From: a virus
DNA length: 64,000 nt
Direction: 5' to 3' (one strand)
Virus record (IMG/VR): IMGVR_UViG_3300042563_003347
Location: 1 to 64,000 of that record
Within the stretch, counting starts at the first letter, position 1. Each line of letters begins with the position of its first letter. Below are positions 8,955-16,740 of the stretch, piece after piece. Both the position numbers and the translations under genes were made by a program. The notes beneath the pieces are model-generated. The model ran no database searches, was not told the DNA's origin, and saw nothing but the letters and a program-made list of their open reading frames with translations.

Positions 8955-9371
8955 ATGTTCAACAAAATCAAAAAGTGGCTTGGCAATGACCGGCCTGCAG
9001 CAGGTGGCCTAGTGCCCCCAAAGCCTGAACCCAGGGCACCAAAAGCCAAGCCTCCGGTCAAGAGTGAGAAAGAGCTTGCAACTGAAAAAGGCGAGCCTTA
9101 TGTTGCTATCTTGCGCATGGACGTTGACCCCGAAAACTTGCACCAAGGTGCGTTTGAACTAGACTGGAACGAAATCTTTATTGCTCGACTGGTCAAAGCT
9201 GGCTACATGATCAAAAAAGACGACACTGACACAGAAATTATGGATCGCTGGTTTCAGAACGTGTGCCGCCATGTGGTGATGGAAACTTGGGAACAAGAGC
9301 AGGCCATAAACAAATCAGGCATCTGGGTACGCAGCACTGACATTGGCAACGGTCGCAGCGAGGTATCATAA
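8955..9371 (+). CDS. Conserved hypothetical phage protein (138 aa)
   Basis: Basic N terminus with a Pro/Lys-rich linker (residues 15-45), then a folded domain with EPYVAILRMDVDPEN and a helical C-terminal part. It starts directly after the queE stop. It resembles a conserved protein of T4-like aquatic phages as far as I recall; no function is known. Confidence 0.65.
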   Translation: MFNKIKKWLGNDRPAAGGLVPPKPEPRAPKAKPPVKSEKELATEKGEPYVAILRMDVDPENLHQGAFELDWNEIFIARLVKAGYMIKKDDTDTEIMDRWFQNVCRHVVMETWEQEQAINKSGIWVRSTDIGNGRSEVS

Positions 9372-9373
9372 AC

Positions 9374-9556
9374 ATGTACAACGTCGAAGAGCGCATGCAA
9401 GAATTGGCACTACCCATAGAAAAACAAATCCTAATGTGCGACAATCGCGAAGAACTGCTGATGATGGCTTGTGTTATGATGCAACGTACTCGAGAAATTT
9501 TTGATCAAGAAATTGGTGAGGCAGGCAGAAAATTAATGTTTAAAGATTTAGTATGA
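9374..9556 (+). CDS. Hypothetical phage protein (60 aa)
   Basis: Small all-helical, Met/Glu-rich protein. It starts 2 nt after the previous stop and overlaps the next start (ATGA). No motif is visible. Confidence 0.6.
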   Translation: MYNVEERMQELALPIEKQILMCDNREELLMMACVMMQRTREIFDQEIGEAGRKLMFKDLV

Positions 9557-10029
9557 TATTTAATCACATCAAACAACTCAAACAAGACGGAAAGAAAATT
9601 GGCATCACTTTCTCAACCTTTGACATGCTGCATGCTGGCCACATTGCCATGCTGTCAGAAGCCAAGAACCACTGCGATTATTTGATATGCGGCCTGCAAA
9701 CTGATCCCACAATTGACAGACCTGATACCAAAAACAAACCTATACAAAGCATTGTGGAACGACAGATACAATTGGCTGCTTGCCGTTATGTGGACGAAGT
9801 TGTGGTGTATCAAACTGAACAAGATCTCATTGACCTGTTGTTGATTCTGCCACTTGATGTGCGTGTGCTGGGTGTAGAATACAAGCATCAGGATTTTAGT
9901 GGTCGGTCCGAAGGTGCCCTGCGAGGAATTGAACTGGTATTCAACGGACGAGACCATAGTTTCTCCAGCAGTAGTCTACGCAAGCGTGTGGTTGCTGCCG
10001 AAAGTCACAAGGCACTGTCACACAAATGA
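9553..10029 (+). CDS. Cytidylyltransferase (TagD/HIGH-type nucleotidyltransferase)
   Basis: 158 residues with the nucleotidyltransferase motif FDMLHAGHIAML (HxGH) near residue 27 and the second motif SFSSSSLRKRV near residue 137. The length suits glycerol-3-phosphate or ADP-heptose type transferases. It activates an alcohol phosphate or sugar phosphate with CTP or ATP. It overlaps both neighbours and probably serves the surface-polymer genes. Confidence 0.8.
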   Translation: MIFNHIKQLKQDGKKIGITFSTFDMLHAGHIAMLSEAKNHCDYLICGLQTDPTIDRPDTKNKPIQSIVERQIQLAACRYVDEVVVYQTEQDLIDLLLILPLDVRVLGVEYKHQDFSGRSEGALRGIELVFNGRDHSFSSSSLRKRVVAAESHKALSHK

Positions 10030-10763
10030 TCTTGTACGTTAATGGTTGTAGCCATAGTGCAGCCGCTGAGGCGTTGGTCAAATACGCCTGGTCATGTGAT
10101 GACGGTGATCTATGGGGAACTGGAGCTGAGCCGCATCCTGCTAACCTGGCAGTTAGTTACGGCAAAAGAATAGCAGACGCCATGGGCATGGACTTGATAT
10201 GTCAGGCCAGTTCGGGCGGCAGCAACGATCGTGTTATTAGAACCACCACAGAATGGATCAATCACAATCAAGAACAATTGGCAAATACGTTTGTAATTTT
10301 GCAATGGACCACTTGGGAACGAGAAGAATGGTTGCATAATGGCACATGGTATCAAGTAAATGCTAGCGGAATAGACACTGTGCCATCTGAACTACAAGAA
10401 CGCTACAAAAACTATGTGGTAAATGTAGATTGGCCCAGTAAAACTCTTGATGCACATGATAAAATTTGGGCAATGCATTTGTACCTCAAACAGCTAGGCG
10501 TGCGACATTTGTTCTTTAGTGGCCACAGTACATTTAGTGATATCCAGGATCAACTCGACTGGGGCAAATACTACATGTATCCGTATGTTCGGGAAGAATC
10601 CTATCATAATTGGCTAATAAACAACGGTGGCACCTATGCCAATGCCAAAAGTTATCATTTTGATGCCAAAAGTCATAGACTTTGGGCTGAACGTGTGCTA
10701 CAATACATTAAAGATAACCAACTACTAGGCACCAATGAAATACCTGCTAATCGACACGTCTAA
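10026..10763 (+). CDS. SGNH/GDSL hydrolase-like phage protein
   Basis: 245 residues. Block I NGCSHS (nucleophile Ser), block II ASSGGSNDR, C-terminal YHFDAKSHRLWAE (Asp/His). A distant paralogue of the protein at 7405. The 3' end overlaps the nuclease gene by 29 nt. The substrate is unknown. Confidence 0.65.
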   Translation: MILYVNGCSHSAAAEALVKYAWSCDDGDLWGTGAEPHPANLAVSYGKRIADAMGMDLICQASSGGSNDRVIRTTTEWINHNQEQLANTFVILQWTTWEREEWLHNGTWYQVNASGIDTVPSELQERYKNYVVNVDWPSKTLDAHDKIWAMHLYLKQLGVRHLFFSGHSTFSDIQDQLDWGKYYMYPYVREESYHNWLINNGGTYANAKSYHFDAKSHRLWAERVLQYIKDNQLLGTNEIPANRHV

Positions 10764-11769
10764 CATGTTCTTTCGTGCCAGGCATCAAGCACATCGTGCC
10801 AGTGACACATGGACCAAGCTGGGTTTTGCCCTGCACCTGACTTTTATGAGTGCCAACAAGGTTGCTCGTGATCTTGGAGCAGACCACGTGGTGTTTGCAC
10901 TGGAAGGTCGCTCGTGGCGCAAAGACGTGTACAAACCCTACAAGGCCAACCGTGCTGTGGCACGTGGTGCCATGACTGAGACTGAATCCGAAGAAGACAA
11001 GATGTTTTGGGAGACTTATGATTTGATGACCCAGTATCTCTCAGCCAAGACCAATTGCAGTGTGATACGCTGTGCCACTGCCGAAGCAGACGATGTGATT
11101 GCTCGCTGGATCGCACTGCATCCACAAGACGAACATGTGATTGTGAGTTCAGACTCAGATTTTGTGCAAATGATTGCACCCAATGTCAAACTCTACAACG
11201 GCATCAATGAACACTTGTTTGCTGTGGACGGTGTCACAGACAATCGTGGTCGCCGCCTGGCATTCACTGTTGAAAGCAACAGTAAAATCAAAGTAGGCAA
11301 GCCTGACCCCAAGTTTGAAATACCTGCAGACTATCAGCATTGGGCATTGTTCATGAAATGTATGCGTGGCGACCCAGGTGACAATGTGTTTTCGGCCTAT
11401 CCTGGTGTGCGAGTAAAAGGCACCAAGAATCAGGTGGGCTTGACTGAAGCTTTCAAAGACCGTGATCGCCGTGGTTATGCCTGGAACAATCTCATGCTTC
11501 AGAGATGGTCTGACCACGAGCAAGCAGAACACCGAGTGCTAGACGACTACGAACGCAACCGTACCTTGATCGATCTCACAGCACAGCCCGATGATGTCAA
11601 GGCCGCGGTAGATGCTGCCATTCGCGAACAAGTCAGTCACAAAGATGTGGGCATGGTAGGTGCACACTTTTTGAAATTCTGTGGCAAGTACGATCTTGTC
11701 AAACTCAGCGACCATGCAGATGCCATGGGTCGTTGGCTGAACACAACATACCAAGGAGTATTAAAATGA
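10735..11769 (+). CDS. 5'-3' exonuclease / flap nuclease (T4 RNase H-like)
   Basis: 344 residues. It opens with LLIDTSNMFFRA (first catalytic Asp), has the acidic cluster AEADDVIARW near residue 120 and SSDSDFVQM near 140, and a helix-turn region around MRGDPGDNVFSAYPGV. These are the PIN/FEN nuclease motifs that bind two metals. It would remove RNA primers and flaps during phage DNA replication. It is the only replication-type gene in the window. Confidence 0.85.
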   Translation: MKYLLIDTSNMFFRARHQAHRASDTWTKLGFALHLTFMSANKVARDLGADHVVFALEGRSWRKDVYKPYKANRAVARGAMTETESEEDKMFWETYDLMTQYLSAKTNCSVIRCATAEADDVIARWIALHPQDEHVIVSSDSDFVQMIAPNVKLYNGINEHLFAVDGVTDNRGRRLAFTVESNSKIKVGKPDPKFEIPADYQHWALFMKCMRGDPGDNVFSAYPGVRVKGTKNQVGLTEAFKDRDRRGYAWNNLMLQRWSDHEQAEHRVLDDYERNRTLIDLTAQPDDVKAAVDAAIREQVSHKDVGMVGAHFLKFCGKYDLVKLSDHADAMGRWLNTTYQGVLK

Positions 11770-12209
11770 TCGAAGCAAAACCAGTTATTCCCGACAGATA
11801 CTGGATCCTCAAACAGGACAACCGCAAGGTTGGGCAAATCGAAGCAGATGAATCTGGAGTCACTGTAAAGATACAGAACCGTGTGGCCGGCTACAAAACC
11901 ATCCGGATGGCTGGTCGCGAGGCCAATATTGAATTTACCAAGTTATCCAGTGTCAAGCCAGTCACCAACCAGGTGCATGGGTTTGAAGTCACCGGACGTG
12001 TGTACAATCCTGTATGGGATGTGAAACACCGATTGCCGTTGTTCACCCGCGACACCAAAAGCAAAAGCTGGTATGCTGCTGGATGGTACCGAGTCAAACA
12101 ACATCGTGACTGGAAGACTGTGCAGAATCCCAAGTTGATTGCACTACAACGATATGACTATCAAGGCCCTTTTCACACCAAGGAACAAGCAAATGACAAA
12201 TCCGTTTAG
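11766..12209 (+). CDS. Conserved phage protein with SH3-like N terminus
   Basis: 147 residues. ATG 11766 follows AAGGAG and overlaps the nuclease stop. The N-terminal region (PVIPDRYWILKQDNRKVGQI) looks like a beta-rich domain conserved in aquatic T4-like phages; no catalytic motif is visible. Confidence 0.65.
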   Translation: MIEAKPVIPDRYWILKQDNRKVGQIEADESGVTVKIQNRVAGYKTIRMAGREANIEFTKLSSVKPVTNQVHGFEVTGRVYNPVWDVKHRLPLFTRDTKSKSWYAAGWYRVKQHRDWKTVQNPKLIALQRYDYQGPFHTKEQANDKSV

Positions 12210-12561
12210 AGATCAAGAGAAATTTATGCGAGCATGTGATCAGAAAACTGATGCGTATGCAATTTCTCAGTACAAGATGTATCTGAATCTAATTGACGAA
12301 GAACATGCTGAACTCAAACAAGCAGTGGCAGACGACGACATGACTGAACAGTTGGACGCCTTGATTGACATCCTGGTGGTCACCATTGGTGCTATACATA
12401 GTGCTGGATTCAACGGCGAAGGTGCCTGGAAAGAAGTTATGAACACAAACTTTGCCAAGATTGATCGAGACACCGGCAAGGTGCGCAAGCGTGAAGATGG
12501 CAAGGTACTCAAGCCCATGGGCTGGAAAGCACCTGAGCTTACGCCGTTCTTGAAGAAATAA
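12193..12561 (+). CDS. MazG-like nucleotide pyrophosphohydrolase
   Basis: 122 residues, all-alpha. EEHAELKQAV followed by EQLDALIDILVVTIG gives the ExxE and ExxD metal-binding helices of the MazG/HisE/dUTPase-like superfamily. It hydrolyses non-canonical or excess NTPs. It overlaps the upstream gene by 17 nt. The proposed start follows AAGGAAC. Confidence 0.8.
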   Translation: MTNPFRDQEKFMRACDQKTDAYAISQYKMYLNLIDEEHAELKQAVADDDMTEQLDALIDILVVTIGAIHSAGFNGEGAWKEVMNTNFAKIDRDTGKVRKREDGKVLKPMGWKAPELTPFLKK

Positions 12562-12586
12562 TATACAGACTCAACGGAGAAATACC

Positions 12587-12727
12587 ATGCGACTAATCAA
12601 TGATGAATACGACGATTGCTGGGTCTGGGTCGAAGATCACAATGAAGATCTAGAACTCAGTCCGCATTTTGACTACGAAGAAGACGCAATTCAATGGCGT
12701 GATCAAATGCAACAGGAGATCAAATAA
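12587..12727 (+). CDS. Small acidic phage protein (46 aa)
   Basis: A short open frame with an ACGGAG ribosome-binding site 9 nt upstream, ending TAATG with the next gene. Very acidic (Asp/Glu-rich) with several Trp residues. Function unknown. Confidence 0.6.
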   Translation: MRLINDEYDDCWVWVEDHNEDLELSPHFDYEEDAIQWRDQMQQEIK

Positions 12728-12945
12728 TGAGTTTACACATCAATCGCTTTGTTGACAGCATCAAAGCACACGAAAGTCGTGGTCAAAAAGACTTTGTCAT
12801 GAGCATGCGAGACGCCAAGGACTTGCACAGCGACATTACCAAGTTGTTGTTGACGCTGGAACAGTTGCATAACAAAGCACCTGGTGCCCAAAAAGACGAA
12901 GTAATTACCGTAGAACTCACTGGTGGTGGTTTTAAAAGTACATAG
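12727..12945 (+). CDS. Conserved hypothetical phage protein (72 aa)
   Basis: Helical N-terminal two thirds, then a short beta-like tail (EVITVELTGGGFKS). It shares the TAATG junction with the gene upstream. No motif assigned. Confidence 0.65.
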   Translation: MSLHINRFVDSIKAHESRGQKDFVMSMRDAKDLHSDITKLLLTLEQLHNKAPGAQKDEVITVELTGGGFKST

Positions 12946-12965
12946 TTTATGTGATAAATAAATGT

Positions 12966-13262
12966 ATGAGTAGACCCAAACCTCAAGTGTTGATTGAGAA
13001 CACAAACAAGAAGACTTACAAAACTGAGCAGGTGCTGGCCAGCGAAGGCGTATGGGCAGTGTTTTATGAGTCAAAGCCTATCAATTTAAAAACTTCAAAC
13101 ATGCTGACTCAGTATCCTGGACCCAAGTACAAAAAAGTATCTTTTTCAAATCCAGGACATGCTATCAATCTAGCTCGCAAACTCAACACACAATTCAAAA
13201 CAGACAAGTTCTCTGTGGTGGTGTTGACACAGGGAACCCAAGTGTTCCCCAATGCTGTCTAA
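12966..13262 (+). CDS. Conserved hypothetical phage protein (98 aa)
   Basis: Basic protein. ATG 12966 is preferred; a GTG at 12951 would add five residues. The 3' end overlaps the next gene by 11 nt. No recognised domain. Confidence 0.6.
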   Translation: MSRPKPQVLIENTNKKTYKTEQVLASEGVWAVFYESKPINLKTSNMLTQYPGPKYKKVSFSNPGHAINLARKLNTQFKTDKFSVVVLTQGTQVFPNAV

Positions 13263-13617
13263 ACTAGATTATACCAGGCACATGCTGTCGCTGTTGCCCA
13301 GCGATCACGGTTTGAGTTTGGAAATAGCTTTAAAAGATTGGTGGCAAGATATTCGTCCCGACGGCGGCCTACGTTTGAGTTGCGAAGGATATCAAGTGTT
13401 CAAACAGCTGGGTATCGAAAGCTACGAATTTGATGTTCCTGTAGGTACACCAGCTAACCCGGGGCAGTTGGTTGCACTGAACAAACACTTGACTCATCCA
13501 TACTTTATACAACTAGGCAAAAAGCCTCGCTTGGTATTTTTTGATGGTCGAGAAGCCAGTGCGTTTGCACTGTATGGGGACATTGTTAAATTTACCCGGG
13601 GCCTAAATAGAGGTTGA
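13252..13617 (+). CDS. Conserved hypothetical phage protein (121 aa)
   Basis: Contains LSLEIALKDWWQDIRPDGGLRL and GYQVFKQLGIESYEF, a pattern I associate with a conserved family of large aquatic myoviruses of unknown role. The promoter of the next unit lies across its last codons. Confidence 0.65.
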   Translation: MLSKLDYTRHMLSLLPSDHGLSLEIALKDWWQDIRPDGGLRLSCEGYQVFKQLGIESYEFDVPVGTPANPGQLVALNKHLTHPYFIQLGKKPRLVFFDGREASAFALYGDIVKFTRGLNRG

Positions 13618-13642
13618 CCAAAAACCCCAGATCGCTTATACT
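13614..13642 (+). promoter_or_regulatory. Sigma70-type promoter
   Basis: TTGACC, 17-nt spacer, TATACT, 42 nt before the ATG at 13684, which has AAGGAG. Confidence 0.75.
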
Positions 13643-13683
13643 GTAATTGTAGTAGTTAGTGACCCAAGTGAAAGGAGCTCAAA

Positions 13684-13872
13684 ATGGCAGAAGTCAAACT
13701 TTCCACACTGTACAAAGTCACAGTGACAGAATACGACTGTGGTGTGCAACGAGTTGACCCCGACGACATCCGGTATTTTACCACCCTGGAAGAAGCAGAA
13801 GCCTACAAATATCGCCAAGATTGTGGCGGCCCAGAATGCTACTGGCGTGCTAGCATTGAAAAAGTTGCATAA
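13684..13872 (+). CDS. Small hypothetical protein (62 aa)
   Basis: Monocistronic: its own promoter upstream and another promoter just downstream. Acidic, with two cysteines (Cys20, Cys47). No motif recognised. Confidence 0.65.
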   Translation: MAEVKLSTLYKVTVTEYDCGVQRVDPDDIRYFTTLEEAEAYKYRQDCGGPECYWRASIEKVA

Positions 13873-13937
13873 AAACAACACTTTTTAACCCCAAAAAGTA
13901 GTAATTTTGTAGTAATACTTTTCATGTGCAAAAACGG

Positions 13938-13966
13938 TTGACCAAAAACGCAAGATCGGTTATAAT
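13938..13966 (+). promoter_or_regulatory. Sigma70-type promoter
   Basis: TTGACC, 17-nt spacer, TATAAT; transcription would begin almost at the start codon at 13973, giving a leaderless or very short leader mRNA. Confidence 0.75.
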
Positions 13967-13972
13967 ATACAC

Positions 13973-14311
13973 ATGAACACAAAAACACTAGCCCGTAAAA
14001 AGCGCACCGATCGTACTCATGTGATCTACATGATTGAGTCTGGCGCTGATTTTTACATTGGTGTTACTGCCAAGACCGAAAGCACTGTGAAGAAATCAGT
14101 GATCACTCGTTGCCGCAAGCACTTTTATCGCATGCGTTCTGAAGACAAGAGCTGGATGCTGTACGAGACCATGCGAGCTCGTGGCGTTGGCAAATTCACT
14201 GTGCGTGTGATGGCTGTGGTGCGCGGCAAGACCGAAGCCCACAACCTGGAGCGTGGTTTGATCCGCGATATGAAACCCAACCTGAACACAGATGTTCGTG
14301 GTGTTGCATAA
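13973..14311 (+). CDS. GIY-YIG-like nuclease domain protein
   Basis: 112 residues. HVIYMIESGADFYIGVT matches the paired beta strands of the GIY-YIG fold (VIY...YIG). A downstream arginine (SVITRCRKHF) and the C-terminal ERGLIRDMKPNLN, with the metal-binding Glu and PxxN, fit the family. It is a free-standing small nuclease with no DNA-binding extension, so it could be a homing-like or self-defence enzyme. The start is almost at the predicted transcription start. Confidence 0.75.
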   Translation: MNTKTLARKKRTDRTHVIYMIESGADFYIGVTAKTESTVKKSVITRCRKHFYRMRSEDKSWMLYETMRARGVGKFTVRVMAVVRGKTEAHNLERGLIRDMKPNLNTDVRGVA

Positions 14312-14320
14312 GGAGTTGAA

Positions 14321-14530
14321 ATGACAAAATTCGTACACATTGTTTATGTCCACCCCGTAGAACTGGGTGAACCTAACTTGACAAAGGTCAAGGAAGAAAA
14401 AGAGTTTGAATCACATTTTAATGCACTGACTTGGGTAGACATTCGTAACGGTCGAGCAAAGCAAAAAGGTGAAGAGTTGCAGGCAGTCTACTACGGCTGT
14501 GTCAACGATGCTACAGGAGAATTGATATGA
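14321..14530 (+). CDS. Small hypothetical protein (69 aa)
   Basis: AAGGAG lies 7 nt before the ATG. Mixed alpha/beta with no recognised motif. The stop overlaps the next ATG (ATGA). Confidence 0.6.
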   Translation: MTKFVHIVYVHPVELGEPNLTKVKEEKEFESHFNALTWVDIRNGRAKQKGEELQAVYYGCVNDATGELI

Positions 14531-14661
14531 GTATACTTAGAGGGGGCAAGACAGGTGCTGAGCCCGGACTCTTGCAGGATGATTCAAGAGCGTTGAGCCG
14601 CTGGTTTGCCAGCAGAATAGATGCTCGTTGGACACTCCGTAGGGTCTTGACAGATTTGTAA
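14527..14661 (+). CDS. Possible small protein (44 aa)
   Basis: Open frame coupled to the previous stop by ATGA. Arg-rich C terminus. The next promoter overlaps its 3' end. It could be a chance frame. Confidence 0.4.
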   Translation: MSILRGGKTGAEPGLLQDDSRALSRWFASRIDARWTLRRVLTDL

Positions 14662-14675
14662 AACCGTGTTATAAT
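14647..14675 (+). promoter_or_regulatory. Sigma70-type promoter
   Basis: TTGACA, 17-nt spacer, TATAAT, 26 nt before the ATG at 14701. Near-consensus. Confidence 0.8.
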
Positions 14676-14700
14676 ACATTCATTGCAACAAGGAATCATC

Positions 14701-14919
14701 ATGAAACAAATTACCACCATCGTCGGCACAATTATGTTTGGTATTGCGGGTCTACTGCTGCTGAGCTTTTTGCTGAGTTTGCCTGTGTATCTGCTGTGGA
14801 ACGGTTGCTTGGTTGGCGCTGTTGCGGGAGTTAGTGAAGTGTCCTGGTTGCAGGCCTGGGGGCTGACTGTGTTGTGTGGCTTCTTGTTTAAATCTTCCAC
14901 ACATACCCCAAGCAAATAA
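14701..14919 (+). CDS. Small membrane protein (72 aa)
   Basis: Two hydrophobic segments (residues 5-33 and 38-64), likely two inner-membrane helices. AAGGAA upstream. No homology recognised. Confidence 0.65.
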   Translation: MKQITTIVGTIMFGIAGLLLLSFLLSLPVYLLWNGCLVGAVAGVSEVSWLQAWGLTVLCGFLFKSSTHTPSK

Positions 14920-14934
14920 TCAAAAGGAATCAAC

Positions 14935-15108
14935 ATGGCTGGCAAAGCAAAATCAATCTATCTCACAGTCTTGCCCAAGGGCAAGCACCTGAGCGTGTTT
15001 AAAAAAGTGTTTTTTGAAGCCAAGAGCTACAATGAATACGTCAGAACAGATGAGTTCAAGGCACAATGGCCTGCTGATCAGTTTGACATTGTAAAAGAAA
15101 CTTACTGA
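14935..15108 (+). CDS. Small hypothetical protein (57 aa)
   Basis: Preceded by AAAGGAA. Basic N terminus (MAGKAKSIYLTVLPKGKHL), then aromatic-rich. The stop overlaps the next start (TGATG). Confidence 0.6.
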   Translation: MAGKAKSIYLTVLPKGKHLSVFKKVFFEAKSYNEYVRTDEFKAQWPADQFDIVKETY

Positions 15109-15239
15109 TGTATATTGCCAACCACAACAACACCATACAGCTACCCTGGGAGCCAGGTCTGTTGGAATGGTTGCAGGAGACTTATCCTTACTCCGGGTAC
15201 AAGATTGTGACAAGGTCTTTGTCACAATGTGTCTGCTGA
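15108..15239 (+). CDS. Small hypothetical protein (43 aa)
   Basis: Coupled to the upstream gene by an overlapping TGATG. Ends in a cysteine-containing tail (QCVC). Nothing recognised. Confidence 0.5.
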   Translation: MYIANHNNTIQLPWEPGLLEWLQETYPYSGYKIVTRSLSQCVC

Positions 15240-15264
15240 AAAAACTACTGATAAGTAACACACT

Positions 15265-15678
15265 ATGGAATTTTTACCTGTACTAGAACTCATTGATCGA
15301 CTGTGCATTGCCCGGATCAAATTTGAAAGAACCAAGGGCGGCAATCAAGCCGAACTGTCTTGGTATGAACAACGTTATCAGCAACTGATTGGCACTCTAA
15401 CTCAGGGCCAACGAGCTGTGCTGGATCACAACATTGCAGAAATCACTGTGATACACAATCGTATCTGGGATCTGGAATGGCAGTTGAAATCTGGCGTAGA
15501 GCACCTGTTGCCCATGGACGAGATTGGCCGGCGAGCCATTGCCATCCGCGACTGGAACAACAAACGCATTACCTACAAGAATTCGATTGCTGCCTTGTTT
15601 GACCTGGATCTGAGAGAAATCAAAACTGATCATTTAAGTGACTCTGAACAGTTGTTTAAAACTGTTGACACTAAATAA
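15265..15678 (+). CDS. Conserved hypothetical helical protein (137 aa)
   Basis: Predominantly alpha-helical with heptad-like patterns (residues 5-30 and 60-85). The last codons carry the -35 box of the following tRNA promoter. Function unknown. Confidence 0.65.
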   Translation: MEFLPVLELIDRLCIARIKFERTKGGNQAELSWYEQRYQQLIGTLTQGQRAVLDHNIAEITVIHNRIWDLEWQLKSGVEHLLPMDEIGRRAIAIRDWNNKRITYKNSIAALFDLDLREIKTDHLSDSEQLFKTVDTK

Positions 15679-15693
15679 TTTTCCTGTTAGAAT
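15665..15693 (+). promoter_or_regulatory. Sigma70-type promoter for first tRNAs
   Basis: TTGACA, 17-nt spacer, TAGAAT, 8 nt before tRNA-Met. Confidence 0.75.
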
Positions 15694-15701
15694 ATAATTT
15701 A

Positions 15702-15778
15702 GGGACCTTAGCTCATTAGGTTAGAGCAGCAGACTCATAATCTGTTGGTGGAGTGTTCGAATCACTCAGGTCCTACCA
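15702..15778 (+). tRNA. tRNA-Met (CAT)
   Basis: Seven-pair acceptor stem (GGGACCT/AGGTCCT), anticodon loop CTCATAA, T loop TTCGAAT, CCA encoded. Elongator Met or Ile2 cannot be separated by anticodon alone. Confidence 0.85.
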
Positions 15779-15783
15779 AACAT

Positions 15784-15858
15784 CTGGCGTTCGTATAATG
15801 GATAATACAGGGGATTTCTACTCCCCTAATAGCAGTTCGATTCTGTTACGCCGGACCA
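15784..15858 (+). tRNA. tRNA-Arg (TCT)
   Basis: Acceptor CTGGCGT/ACGCCGG, anticodon loop TTTCTAC, T loop TTCGATT, CCA encoded. Confidence 0.85.
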
Positions 15859-15874
15859 GAATATAAGTAATGGT

Positions 15875-16345
15875 ATGGAGCAAAAATCAAACCTAGTCAA
15901 AGGCAAAGACAGTTACGACTCTACATCAACCGGCGGATTGATTCCATTTTTTAATCGCAATGTAACACCTTATCCAACTGAAGCTGGTGGTCCTAAGTTT
16001 GATCTGGTGCCTGTCACACAGCAAAAAGATCTAATGATCAATCATGCCAGGATGTATGCACAACAAGAACACGATCGTATCATGGAACTGGTTGCAGTAC
16101 TAGAAAAACAAGCACAAGCAATCAAGCGTAGACTAGATGTTACAGATGCAGTGCATGCCGCAGTGTACCAATTTCAACCTGTTATGGGACAACAGTATTG
16201 GTTGGTGTGGAACCGGCGTCGACAACATACCTTGCTGACACAAAACGGCCCCGACGATTGGTCAAGTAGTGCTCCTGAAGACTATGAATACCAGACACAA
16301 GTAAAGTACATGGGTGACCATACATGGTTAGAGATTTTGAGTTAA
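15875..16345 (+). CDS. DUF2452-like protein
   Basis: 156 residues. The N-terminal block GGLIPFFNRNVTPYPTEAGG and the following KFDLVPV are the hallmarks of the DUF2452 family as I know it, found in bacteria and T4-like phages. A helical middle (residues 55-95) and an aromatic C terminus follow. It lies between tRNA genes. Function unknown. Confidence 0.75.
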   Translation: MEQKSNLVKGKDSYDSTSTGGLIPFFNRNVTPYPTEAGGPKFDLVPVTQQKDLMINHARMYAQQEHDRIMELVAVLEKQAQAIKRRLDVTDAVHAAVYQFQPVMGQQYWLVWNRRRQHTLLTQNGPDDWSSSAPEDYEYQTQVKYMGDHTWLEILS

Positions 16346-16377
16346 AGTAAAAATTACAAAGAAACAAAAAGATTATT

Positions 16378-16464
16378 GCGAGTATGGTGAAATAGGTAGA
16401 CACAAGAGACTTAAAATCTCTCGCTCGCAAGGGCATGCCGGTTCAATTCCGGCTACTCGTACCA
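16378..16464 (+). tRNA. tRNA-Leu (TAA)
   Basis: Acceptor GCGAGTA/TACTCGT, anticodon loop CTTAAAA, long variable arm (class II), T arm CCGG-TTCAATT-CCGG, CCA encoded. Confidence 0.88.
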
Positions 16465-16480
16465 CAACAAAAGGAACATT

Positions 16481-16726
16481 ATGAGCACAATTAAAAAACT
16501 GCAAGTGGAATTTGCCCCCGGAGCGTTTGACACCTTTGAAGGCACCCAAGAAGAACTAGACCAGCTGATGGCAGAGATTACTGATACATTTAGCAACATG
16601 ACAACTGAAGATTTTGAGTCCCAGAATATTATGACCTTGGACGAAAACAACTTGACCGAAGCAGAGTGGGATCTATTAGATGCAGAAGATGCATTGTTTC
16701 TCAGCCGCGGCCAATATCTACAATGA
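16481..16726 (+). CDS. Small acidic hypothetical protein (81 aa)
   Basis: Acidic, helix-rich C terminus (NNLTEAEWDLLDAEDALF). AAAGGAA before the ATG. No motif recognised. Confidence 0.6.
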   Translation: MSTIKKLQVEFAPGAFDTFEGTQEELDQLMAEITDTFSNMTTEDFESQNIMTLDENNLTEAEWDLLDAEDALFLSRGQYLQ

Positions 16727-16740
16727 TCAGTTAAAAAAAC